DNA of 64,000 nt from Dicaeum eximium (lineage: Eukaryota > Chordata > Aves > Passeriformes > Dicaeidae). The notes under the pieces are model-generated. The model was not told the origin of the DNA, ran no database searches, and was given only the letters and a program-made list of their open reading frames with translations. A program made the translations under genes and the position numbers. Below are positions 27,501 through 39,206 of the stretch, one piece after another; the stretch's first letter is position 1; every line of letters starts with the position of its first letter. The stretch is taken from assembly GCA_013396995.1 (NCBI GenBank), contig VWZP01007922.1:806001-870000 (forward strand), in the 5' to 3' direction.

Positions 27501-30500
27501 TTGCCAGTCTGTCCCCCTGCCATTTTCTTGTGTGGTTTTTTGAACGTTTTCATATTTTCAATATGAAACCAGTCTTTTGGGCTTGGTGCCTCGCATGTGC
27601 AACCGAGGCTTAGCAAATGGAGGCTTACACAATGGGCCAAACAGCTGGCTTTGTGTTGCCTCAGTAGAAAATGTCTAATTACAGCAGAGTACACACACCA
27701 CCATTGATGGCAACACATTTGTATTAAAGTGCCTTTGTTCTGCGGAGACTCCTATCATTTATCTAAATTACTATTATTTTCCCTTTCTCCTCAGAGCTTT
27801 TACTGCATCTCTGAGCAATTTCAAGCCATTAGCCTGCAGATACAGGCTCCATTCAATAGGACTGCATTACTAGAGAATGGCTGTCTGCCTAGCTGTGTCT
27901 GGCACCAGTCACTCATGTCAGGAATTCCAGATCCAATGGGCATGGCTCGTCTCGTTTTGATTGATGCTCCACCCCCCTACTGCTGCTGCCAGGAGAGGTT
28001 GTAATTCATGCCCAGATGGTTCTGCTGTTCCTTATTTCTGCATAGAGTGTCTGTCTTTTTCTGGGTGCATTTTAATTTCTGGGGTTTATTTCCATTACTG
28101 CCAAAATATGCTTGATGCTGGAGAGACTGATTCCCAATGCAAACACAGAACTGGGAGAAATGTCTGTGTGGAGAAGGATGAGTGTGAGGAAGGAATGTGT
28201 GCAGCTGGCCCTTTTACGTGCCTTTGCTCTTCATCCTGTGATAGGTGGTGAACAGGGGACATCTGCAGTCATTTCTTCTCCAGTTCTCTTGTCAGAGTGT
28301 TGGCAGATAAGATCAATCACATCATCTCTGTTCTTCTTGTCTCCTTAAATTAAGCTATTTGGGCTAGCAACTGCTTTTACCTGTAGATACTGTACTAGAC
28401 CTAGCAGGGCAGGCATTTTGACACTGTTAAAATACAAATATTCCCTAACATTTTAACTCATTAAATATCTGCCACAGTGTTTTGAAAGCTATTGCAAGCA
28501 CTGAATTTCTACCTTGCAGGGTTATATATTGCTGCCTCCAAGAGAGGTTAGAATTAAGAGCATTGAGAAAGCTGGGAAAGACTTTTCATGCTGTGAACAA
28601 AATCTCTTCTAGAATAAACTGGAGAATGCAGCTAAAATTCCCCTTCCAACAATGTAGAATATGGATATACAGGCAAAACCTAGGGCTAGGGTTTGTTTCA
28701 GGGGAGGGGTTAGTTGGAGGTAAGACAAGACAGAGGAGCAGAGGGTTCAAAAGTTTTTTTTGAAACTAAATGAGGGCAGGTCACTAGAATTATCCCACTA
28801 GCAGTAATCTGGGAATGCAACAGGCTCAGCAGCAGCTGGGTATTGTGTCTCCAATAAGGATTAGAATTTGGAGAATGAGAAAGCCAGCAAAAGGGTTTGA
28901 TAGCCAAAAAGGATAAGACTTAAGCAAAAACCTTTTGAAGCCTCTGGGTTACTTTTTTTACCTTGGCTAAATAACCTAGCAGTAGCCTTAGCCTGCTGTG
29001 ACAGCCTGAACTCTCACTATAGCTCCAGGCTTTTTCCTTGTCAGAACCTCCACTGTTACTTTAAACTTCCCTGTGAGCTGAGACATAGCTCAGGACTCCT
29101 GCCAAGCACCTCCACCATTTCATGGCTTCCCAGCTCTAAGGTGAGGTCTAGACTAGGGTTAACATTCAGCAGAAGTGAAAGCTAGAGGAGACAGCTTCTC
29201 CATTAGCAGAGTTCTGATGCCACAATTCTCAGCAGTATCGTGCTTTGAAGGATTTAGGGGAGATTTCCCTTTCTTAAATATTAGTTTGGTTTTGGATTAT
29301 GTTTCTGAGAAGACAAGCAGGACCTGTGGTAATAGAAAACTTGACTGTGGTTTTCAGTTCTCCTCCTAGCATCACTATCTCCAGGTAATGTATTAAACAT
29401 TTGTACACCTCACTCTCAGAAAAGGAATTGGGATGCTGAGAAACACTGAAGAGACAAGGTAGAGTTCAAGAGGCCCAGAAAGGTGATATTTGGGTCTTGG
29501 AGTCAGACATTTCTCCCAACTATACATTGTCCAGGCACTTGAAGACAGTCAGACCTAAATCCCCGATTCTCTTCCAGGTTCAGGTAAAAATAAGGGGCTT
29601 AAAAAAGGGAAATCCCTGGGCAACACTAAGAACATGGTTGAAAAGACTGACAAAACCTAGGAGGAATTCCCAGTCCTGTTTCATCTGAGGGCTAAGATTA
29701 CATTAGGATCAGTTCTCTCTAGGATACAGTAAGAGCAATATTCAAAAACTGCCTGCTCATGAACCAACAGCTCTTGTAAATGTCTCTTTCAGTATTAATA
29801 CTCAGGTATTATAGTCAGGGAATAGCCTTCCATGGACTAGTCTCCAATGGTTCTCCCAACCATTTGGGAATTTTTGTCTACACACTGATACCTGAAATAT
29901 TGCTGTCTGACCCTTCTAGCCCCAGACCACTTCTTCCCTCAAGTTCACCTTCCCAGACTGCAGCTAACAAATTACATTTTATTTTAACTACTGCAACTGG
30001 CAAGCCACCCTGTTTTTCAGTGGCCTTCATGTCTTTCCTCCTGTTTATTTAGTTACCCTACTTATTCTCAGGCTTTGCAGGAGCTCTGTCACACATGCAC
30101 TACTTTTCTTACACACCCAAATTCTCTGCCCTTTCCTCAGCTAGTGTGTGTACACTCATCATGCAATCTCTGCTCACTTTCATTCACAACCTTTTAGTAC
30201 AGAAGACAGATTTTCTATTTAAGAAACTGCTGGCATAATTTTTCTTGTCCTAAAAGTGGTTTTATGCTGTGTCAGATGTCTGATTCAAAGCACCATGTTT
30301 GCTTACCATTGCTACTAAGAATAACATGCACCAGAAGAGTATTTTCTACTGAAAAATTACTTTAATTTTCATTAGTCATATATTAATCTCTGAAAACACA
30401 ATCAATAATTTAATTAGGTATGTTATGGTTACTTCCCTGCACCCCAATATGATTATATAATAAAATCATGAAGAGAAACTCATTGAAAAATGTTCCTACT

Positions 30501-30934
30501 TAGTTTTCTGCAGGAGACTTGTCATTATAAACCAAGTAAATTTCCTTTCTTAGTCCAGCATTTGTGTGCAGTTCTTTCTGGATCTGCAAATAGTGTGATG
30601 GGCAAGTGGTTAAAAGGAGCTCAAAAGTTCAAGGCTGAGATTTGTGCAGTGTCATAAAAGTCCTGTATGACCTTTCATCCTCACAGATGAAATGAAAGTA
30701 AGAACATTCTGGTCTCACACACATGATATGGGATACTCAACTACAGTTGCAACAAGGGCCTCAAAAGCATCTAATAGATTGGTAAATTACAGACAAACAT
30801 ACTCACCCACCATTAATTTGATCTATTTTACAAGACTGAAACAGAGAGCTTTCACAGCTCTAAAGAGAAGGTTAGGCACACATAAGAATAACTTTTGTCT
30901 CTGTAGTGGCACTAGCTAGAATGAGATTTTAATG
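24511..30934. other. Unique DNA, no gene seen; 27.3-27.9 kb looks constrained
   Basis: No exon or repeat family is recognised. The 27340-27900 part is free of simple repeats and dense in transcription-factor-like words: an ACAATGG SOX-type site at 27629-27635, a CAGCTG E-box at 27642-27647 and TAATTA at 27676-27681. I read it as a candidate noncoding regulatory element, without proof. Frames of 90 to 96 codons in 27729-28251 and 28482-28763 have no recognisable product. Confidence 0.5.
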
Positions 30935-31150
30935 AGAAAATCATAGATACTTCAAAATTAGAGATACAGAAGACTGTTTAGGTCATCAAGTCGATCCAAT
31001 GAAGGATTTCTCATGAAATTTATTCTCCAGTATCTTTATCCAGCCTGCTTCTGGTGTCTGTCTGGCTTGAGGTAGAAGCTGATCTCCAGATGAGATCATA
31101 AATAATTTTTTTCCCTGTAGCAAACTAAACTTTCCTGACCATGTTTCAAT
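30935..31150 (-). mobile_element. Ancient CR1-like LINE scrap
   Basis: The plus strand starts with 'aaaatcatagatac' and continues with 'gaagactgtttaggtcatca' followed by 'agtcgatcc'. About 50 bases later comes 'attctccagtatctttatcc', then 'agcctgcttctggtgtctg'. This order resembles the reverse complement of old CR1 3' ends shared by birds and turtles, in which a GACTGTTTAGATCATCAAGTCCA-type block precedes a CCAGTGCTTTATCCAGCCTG-type block. The copy is far more diverged than the other CR1 pieces, and the right end is uncertain. It could instead belong to another old amniote LINE of the same clade. Confidence 0.5.
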
Positions 31151-34100
31151 CAATTTATTAATTTCCAGCAAGAGACTCTGCCCCTTTTTTCCCAACAATT
31201 TGAAGCAGATGGCCTCATCTGAAAGCTAGTGACCTGAAGATATGCATTTTTTTCCACTTACAGGTCAACCACTCACCAGTGACCTTTAACAGAAAAAAAT
31301 CTAAATGCTGACAAAATTTGGCTTGCTTAAGGAAAAATGAAAGTATTTCAAGTGACTGGTTCAAACTATCACTCTAAAATTACCCTGCAAATCAATTAAG
31401 CACTTAACAATGAACCAGCACTCTGTGTTTTAGCCCACAAGCCATCTGTAGCCTTATGTGACAGTTAATTCAGGCTGCAGCCAGCTCCTGGATTCCCTTT
31501 CAGAGGTCTGTCTGAGCCAACAGCAGTTTACAAAGGAGAGTGAATTTTTCCAAAGTCAACAGGCCAGCTTCCCCCAAGCATCTTTTCTACAGCACATTAA
31601 TGTCTCCATGGCCATACAATGCAAGAAGGACTGAATGGACTAAGAGATAGAAGACCTCCCAGAAATAGATTGTTCTTGCATTTCAATGCCTGTCCTAGTC
31701 CCAAAAACATTCAAGAAAAGTTGTAGTTGTGAATTGGTTGTATTAATTACTTTACTAATGGCATCAAACACATCAAAAGCATCTTTTCAAGTAATTTCTC
31801 AAGTTCTGCTAACTGTAGACAGGACACAATACAGAAATTACTTTCTCTAAAATGCAAGGAAAGTATTATGAAAAATCAAGTGCAGTTTTCCTCATTTTAT
31901 TAATGATGACAATATTTTTTTTCTTGAAATCCCTGCCTGAAAGTCCTTTGTGTTGTTTTACCATCTCATGCTGAATCCCTCTGCAGTGTTGATGGACTTT
32001 CACATCTCTATTTTCCCTCTGCTGTTTGTGATGTTATTGCTGAAGCACTGGGGTTTTTTTGCTTCTGATTTATTATAGGTTACTGGTGCAGATTCTCAGC
32101 TTTCTGAAAAACCCAAAAGCATGTGGCAGTCTCTCACTGCACCATTCAGTTCCAGCTGGTCTGCTTTCCAGAACAGTTTATCCAACTGTTTGTTGGCAGA
32201 TACATTACCACAGGGCATAAGAAAAGTCCTTCTCAAGAGAATGAATAAAAGATGGGTAAGAAAAAGTAGCTATAAATGGTTGATTTTCACAACAGAGAGA
32301 TATCAAAAGCAGTCCTAATGTTTTTCAAGGTATTTATGTGGCACAAAATGCTATTCTTAGGTCCAAACACCTTAAATCTCATACAGTCCATTATGATTTT
32401 ATGCTTAGTAGAAGGGATTTATCAGCCAAGAGCTCTCACCCTAAGGCAGAATGCATTTTTGTGGCCCTTCATCTGCAGGCCAAGAGTTCAGAAGTGCACA
32501 GGTGGGACTTCAGGTACTTCATGTACTATCTTCTTGATTTAAGGTTTGTGACACATTAAGTGGCCTCTCCTCACGTCAAACAACTTGTTTTGGAATAGAT
32601 CTTTGACCAACTCTGATATTTGGGGGTTTATCATTCAACCAACCAGTTTTGTTTAGCTGTTTCATAAATTAATTGAAGTACTTGGTTTCTGTGGCGACAT
32701 ACAAAGCTATTCTGAAATCAGTTACATACTCTTGAAAGAACATTGTCTTGTCCCAGTTTTCTGAAGAGTAATTTTAAATGCAACTTCATATAAAGTAATA
32801 TTGTTTAATCATGAAAAATATATCTTGCATGCTTTTGTAAAATGGCAAGTATTCTTCATAATCTATCAATATATCTCACTCTCACTAAATTATGTTTCCA
32901 CATGAGTATTACTATTGTGTGTTCAAATAAGGAAGTGATATCATCAGAAAAACCATCAAAATCTGAATCAGAGTAAATATTAATGGCAATTGACAACATA
33001 TTTACAACATCATAGAAAGTAAGAATATAGATCTCTATGTACAAATCCAAAGCAGTGTTTCAATCTGAAGGTAAATACAAACTGTTTTGCAAACACTAAA
33101 CATGGTAAACAGATTTCTTCAACTCTTAAGGTATTTAGTTTGTCATATCTGTTGATTTCAGTATGTGATTTTGATAGATTAAAGACTTAGGTAAGTCTTG
33201 CAGAATGTTTTCAGTGGGTTGAGTTGAATATCATTGAGAGATAAAAATCTACAGTTGTCGACCTATGGAAAGTTATATCATTACATATTCTTCTAAGGTT
33301 TAAAAGTACCAAAAATACTATAGATGCCATTTGTTCACTTCTAAAATATATATAAATAGTATGCAACTGGAAGAGAATGTCTCTCTGAAATAAAGAACTA
33401 ATTCTAGATACACTTCTCACAAGGCATAAATCCATACTACAGTCAGTACCACAGAGCAGAACTCCAACAAACAGATGCAAAAAGAAATTTTTCATTTTTA
33501 ATTTCACTGGAAGAGAACTTCCAGAGTTCGCTGAAAGAGAACTTCCCAGAAACACTTTCTCTGCTGTTATTAAACACTGGGGAGAGAAAGCTGCTGCTGC
33601 TGACCTTAGAGTCTCCAATTTACCCACTCACTTTTGTTGCAACTCTCCCCATTACAGGGGGTCACTGATTCACTAACACAGTGGCTCCTCTCTCACTAGC
33701 AGGCACTCACTTCAAACGTGTTGGTTATTCATGAGTGCAGCATGCCCCTCTGTGCTAGGACTTGACCTCTTATTTGTTCTTTTTGTCCTGTGTTTGGACC
33801 AATTTATGATCACAAAATTGCTTTGGGCCTTTTCAATCCCCCAGGCTTGTACATTTCCATCGCATGATTGCTTCCTTACATAATGGGATAGCAATCAGTA
33901 ATTGATGAGTTAATATTTCCCTTTCCTTGCTAATTAGCTTCCTGATCACAGTGCTGCCATCAGGAAGGTTCAGGTGCCATAGATTATTATACCAGTCAGG
34001 GCTCTAAGCCAGGAAATATCCAGAGCTTTTAGTGCTGGTAGGTGTCACATTTGTTGGAAGTTTTCTTTTCCAGATGTGATAGGAAGCCAAGGTTTGTGCT

Positions 34101-37100
34101 ACACTGAGTTGCTGGAACATCACAGTCTCTCCATACATTTTATCTTCTAAGTCTAATTTACTCTCAAAATTTCTTTTGCAGGTTTGGTCAAATAGACATG
34201 ACATCTGAATTGAACACATTATATTCTCCCCTATCTAAGCTAGTATGAAGAATTAGCATGTGATACAAATTTATATCCTGTTATATAGAAGGGATTAAAT
34301 AGAAGCTAAAGTGACTTTTGTTCAGGGATTTTGCCATCTGCATCAAATGTTCTGTGATCTTCAGGTGGCAAGTATTCTTTTTTAGGCACTCAGTATATTA
34401 CAAAATTTAGACAATAAGTGAAACAAGAAGGAATTCAGAAAAAGTCCTTTTCAGTTTCTCTCATAGAGAGACTGTTATAGAGAGAAGACCCATGGTAATG
34501 TTACTGATACAAACTATAATTTCATCTACCAACTCCAAACTATGTTCCTGAACCCTTCATAACTATTTATGTCCACATATGCACATTTTCATTAAGTAAA
34601 AAAAAAAGAAAAATGAAAAAAGTTACATATTCCAGCAGTGGACTACTCAGCGTGGATTTTTCTGAGCCAAGAATGAGTTTTCATGATTAATGTTTATGTG
34701 CAGGTTTTATACATCACAAAGTCATGTTCTAGTGCAGCCATTTGAAAATTTGTCAGGAGCACAAGTAAGAACTTTATCAACTGCTAATGTGTTCCTACAG
34801 GACTGGCATAGACCACAGTTTCCAAATAAGTTGTCATATTTATCTATTTATCTCCAAGAATTTTGCATTTTCCCAGTCTATGATGCACATTTCCTTTGAT
34901 GGACCATTGACACTAGGAGACATATTTTCAAAATTCAGGATAGAAACTGATCTTTGTAAAACAGTCCCTGTTGGAACAGAGATTGTGTCAGACTGGTCAT
35001 TAATATTAGGCAAAATTAATTACCCTGGTTATTTCTTCATCTATTTATGTATTTATGTGGGCTTTCATTTACAAAGGGAACCTGTCATTAATAAAATTTA
35101 TGCAATCAAAACCAATATAATTATTCTGGTTTTGATCAATGGTACTTTTTTTTCTCTAAATGTAAAAATCCTACTTCTAAAACAATTCTCATGGCAGCTT
35201 TGATAGCACTAACATTGATGGAATATCCTGAAAATCATGATCTTTTACCTCCAAAAGACACTGACACAAACTATTACAGCATTAGAAGGTTTTTCCCATG
35301 ACAGCTGATCAATATCCTGGATAACTTTGTAAGTGTTGTTCAAAAATCTTGAAGTGCAATAGTTTGGGAGAGTAGAAGACTGCACAAAGACAATGCTCTA
35401 TCTTTTACTTGGACAAATAAAATAGACATGGTAAGCAACAATGTGTATTTTAGTGGTAGCATTTCCTATAATAAACAGTCAATTATTTAATTAATTATAA
35501 AGAATTTTATTACATACTCAGGGAAAAAAAAAGAAAAACAAGAAATAAAAAAACAACTGCAAAACCCAGCAAAAAATCAATCCTGGCCTGCAAATACCAG
35601 GCATGTACACTTCCTAATACCATGTGTTTGCAATTCCTGATGGCTTAGGTTTTGTCTCTCTTTCTCTTTCATTCTTAAACAAGCTACAAGATACAAAAGG
35701 AGGCCAAGACAAGGGCAACAAAGACTGCCTGTATTTAGGAAGATGCTGCATTTTATTCATTGCATGCGCACAGAATTAAATATGAGACAGGAATGCATTA
35801 GACTTTTTGGAGGTTCAGTTTCATACAGTGAAAACCTGTAACTCAACAAGCTAAATCTAAAGAAATAAAGAAATTAAATGGAGAATGACAGCTGGCAACT
35901 GTTTCACATCCTGGAAGATCCCAAAGGCACAATCAGACAAGACAGAAGAAAATCAGTAAATAAAGAAAAAAAAAAAGGTTGGTGGTAGATAGTTGCAAAT
36001 AAAATATTTATGTTTTTGTAACTTAATGTATGAGATTGTATTTAACAGAAGAAAAATGATAACTAGAAATTTGAAAGTATGCATTTGAAGATGTAATTTG
36101 CATCATTAAGCATATATTAAAGTCTGTGAATTGTATGAAATATCCTAAATTTGATTACAAGGTGAACTTTATAGCAAGCAGAAATTGAAGTGCTTCTTGC
36201 CAAATGGAAGAAGTTTTTCTCTGAAAACAGAGTTTCAAAGTTTCAGAAACTCAGAACCCAGCTTTTCCAACAGGCAAGTGATGACCGACAAGAGAAACCT
36301 CAATTTCACGTAACAACTGCTAAGTGCTCTTTTGTATTCATCCTTCAATTCAATTTCAGCCCAAGGTAATGCCTTAAAACAAGCTCATCTATAACGTCTT
36401 CATTGCTTTCTAATATAAATCTACAATGTATAATATGCTTCAGCTGAAAAAAATTGTATCCTGGTTTTATAAATAGCATTCACTCTTCCCAGTATAACTA
36501 AAACCTTGAAGCCTCACACGAAGTAACAACGCCTGTTGCTATGTATTCCTCTCACATCCTTAGAGAATACTCTCTTCAAATCCAGCTCTTTGCACCTGTC
36601 ACAGCTACCACAAGTGCCAGTGGTTGCCATTCTCCCACTCCAACAGCTCTGTGGAATGAAGCAGGGAGAGAGTCCAAGGCAATCCCACTTAGGTTCACTG
36701 TCTACCAGTGCTGTCCCTAAAAGGTCTCATTTCACGCTTGATATTTTTTCGCACAAAGCTGTGTTCTCTTTCTCTTGCACACTTTGGGATCACACACAAT
36801 AAAGTTTTAAGCTATAGGCTGAGGGGGCCTGTGTTCCTCTGTCCTTATGCCTGCATAGCCTCAGTAGAGATTTGTCACAGCCATTTTATAAGTTTCCTAT
36901 ATGGAAACTTGCTGGACATTTTTCCTTCCATGGCAAAGCTGCAGATTTCTGTAAAAACAAATCTGTCTGCGTGTGGATTCAAGGACAACAGATGCATTCC
37001 TTTGCCTGTCTCCTGATACAGGAGATGTAGGTTTCTCTTTCTAGCCAATGATGTAGAGGTTGTAATCTCTCTGACTTTGTAAGCATTGGGGAGTCTTGCT

Positions 37101-38159
37101 CTGACCAGGGTGGAGGAAATGTAACTCTGAACGTGGGCACCTTAGCCCTAAAACCTTCTGAATAATGGAGTCATTCTAATAAATCATATAAGCCTTCTGA
37201 TACTGGAGTCAAGGAGTCTTCATTCAGCACCCAATGCAAGAACCCAGAGAAACAAACAGCTTTCCAGGCACAAGACTCTTTTAAAACAACAGAGATTGCG
37301 ATGGGATCAGGCTACCAGCGTGGAATTTTTGTGCGGAACCGCGTGATTCTTCGGAACATGGGTGAAATCTAAATATGAAAACTTCAGCTCTTGGAGCAGC
37401 CATCTGATGTCCAGCTGCATGTGACACATGGAATGCTGAAGCAGAGGAGCATGTATAAAATCTGTAACACTGCACAGCAATTGAGATTAGACTACTTCTG
37501 TTTCTCAGGGTTGGTCTTTCACTCAAATGAGCACCAGTATAAGGCCTCTAAAACTGAGAGATGTCATATAGCTGGTCTGTCACTAGAGGAAGTTGCAAGT
37601 AGAGCTCACACCTCTGTAGCCTAAAAGTGCACATTTTTTTTAGATTTTTTGCACATTTTAGCGTATTAAGAGTATTTAGCGTATTAACTCAATGCATAGA
37701 GTTCTTTTTTTCTTCTGATGTGAATTTCACATCTTTCTTTATCTCTCTTACTTAAAAAGGAAGGTGTTCATAGCACCTGGACATCATAATTTTCTGTTGT
37801 AAGTATATTTTATGAATAGAAAACAATGGAAATTGTATTCCTAGAAATAATATTCCAGTCAATGAATACAACTTGTGCTAATAGGGTCTGACTTTGCTTA
37901 AGAAAAGTCCTTCCATCAGTAACTACTGACCTGTATCTGGAGTCATTTAATTACCTTGCAGTATTCCTGTTCTTTCTATCTTACTGGTAAGGCCTCAGTC
38001 ATAGCAGAGGTATTTTGGGAGCTTTAAAGCAGCACAGTCAAAAAGAGAAGTCCTGCCACAACATATTCAACACACAGGTAGAGAATTGGAATGTTTCTGG
38101 CTGAAACTGGTAGTGCCTTTTCACCTTCATTCTGAGGTAGATCAAACACAGAAAGGGGG
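31151..38159. other. Unique AT-rich DNA, no gene seen
   Basis: Long repeat-poor sequence. The longest frames are 138 codons at 33211-33627 (minus) and 138 codons at 34787-35203 (plus), both rich in F, L, I and S as translated AT-rich DNA usually is, and neither recognisable. An A-rich tract lies at 35522-35576. The stretch 37040-37250 has an AATAAA word and LTR-like end composition, but it is not clear enough to call. Confidence 0.5.
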
Positions 38160-38420
38160 GTATCAGTAGATTTTGTGAATGGAATAATACTTTTCCCACT
38201 TGGGGGCTTTATTGATTTGGGGCAGAAAACTGCAAGCCTTGCTGACCCCTCCCTGGCTCTCCAGTTGCTCAGTCATCTCGTGGATGGGAGCCCCAGGGTC
38301 CCTGTTGGTGCAGTATTGTCAGCAGTGCACTGCTGTGGTAGCGATTGGTGCCTGCTGTTCTTCGCCCCGCAGCAGTGCCACAGCAGAAGGGCTCAGTCTG
38401 TTTTGTGACAGAGGCTGACT
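38160..38420 (-). other. GC-richer islet with minus-strand AATAAA
   Basis: Compared with its AT-rich surroundings this stretch is GC-rich and contains several CpG. On the minus strand an AATAAA word (complement of 38208-38213) lies near the downstream edge, as it does in retroviral LTRs and in 3' ends of processed transcripts. A 9-base inverted repeat (CTGCTGTGG and CCACAGCAG) sits at about 38328-38385. The plus-strand frames of 77 and 72 codons have no recognisable product. It could be a degraded endogenous-retrovirus LTR, a retrocopy tail or simply a local composition shift; LTR ends and flanking duplications were not found. Confidence 0.3.
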
Positions 38421-39184
38421 GGAAGCAGAAGCTCTTCAGCATTCTTTATTCTTGGGGCAGAGCAAAAATCCCACTGTAAAAAAATTCTACCCCACTTTCA
38501 TCTTATTTGTGAAGAAAAAGGGATAAAACTTTCTCACTTCCCGCTGAAAACCCAAGACAGCAGAAGCAGCCTCTTTCGAGTGGCTAAGCCTTGTCATGCC
38601 ACCACATTTCTTTGTACCCCTCTGAGTTTCCTTCTGTGCAGATAGATACGTGAACAAAACCTTACACGGGAAAATGTTTGTGGAAAAGAAAATAGAAAAA
38701 ACAAAACTGTCCTCAGCCAACTGAAAGCTGGTTTACACTCTAATGAACTATTTACAGACTATTTTCCCACCTTGCTCTGAGCTCCAATCTTTAGGCAAAG
38801 CAGTGTGCCAAGGATTTTAAATTGTATCTCTCCATCCAGACATTTCTCGTGATATAAGCACTGAAGGCCATCTATGAGTCAGGATGGACAAGAGGAATGA
38901 ATTAATCACATCTCCATCATTAATTGCAATGATTTCAACACAGCCAGATGGCTGCTTGCCTGTGGTGGCAGCATCTCTGTGAAGTGTTAGCTCCTCTGAC
39001 TTAATATTTTTCTAAATAGAAACTTCAGAGAAAACTGAGCAAATATGTGGCATTTTTAAAACAGAATGAAGTTATGTCTTGAAAAACATTTCATCAAAAT
39101 CCCCTCAGTCTGCCCACTAAGATTTAAGAGAACTCTTGTTGTATTCAACTGAAGGTCAGATCAATTAATTCCTTAAATAAGTAC

Positions 39185-39206
39185 ATAAATAAATAAATAA
39201 ATAAAA
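39185..39206. repeat. Short (AAAT)n microsatellite
   Basis: Five consecutive AAAT units, read directly. Confidence 0.85.

Noticed and set aside
33211..33627. 138-codon minus-strand frame
   Set aside because: Hydrophobic and serine-rich as translated AT-rich DNA often is; no domain, no conserved motif and no splice context.
34787..35203. 138-codon plus-strand frame
   Set aside because: Same reasons; the isoleucine and phenylalanine excess follows base composition.
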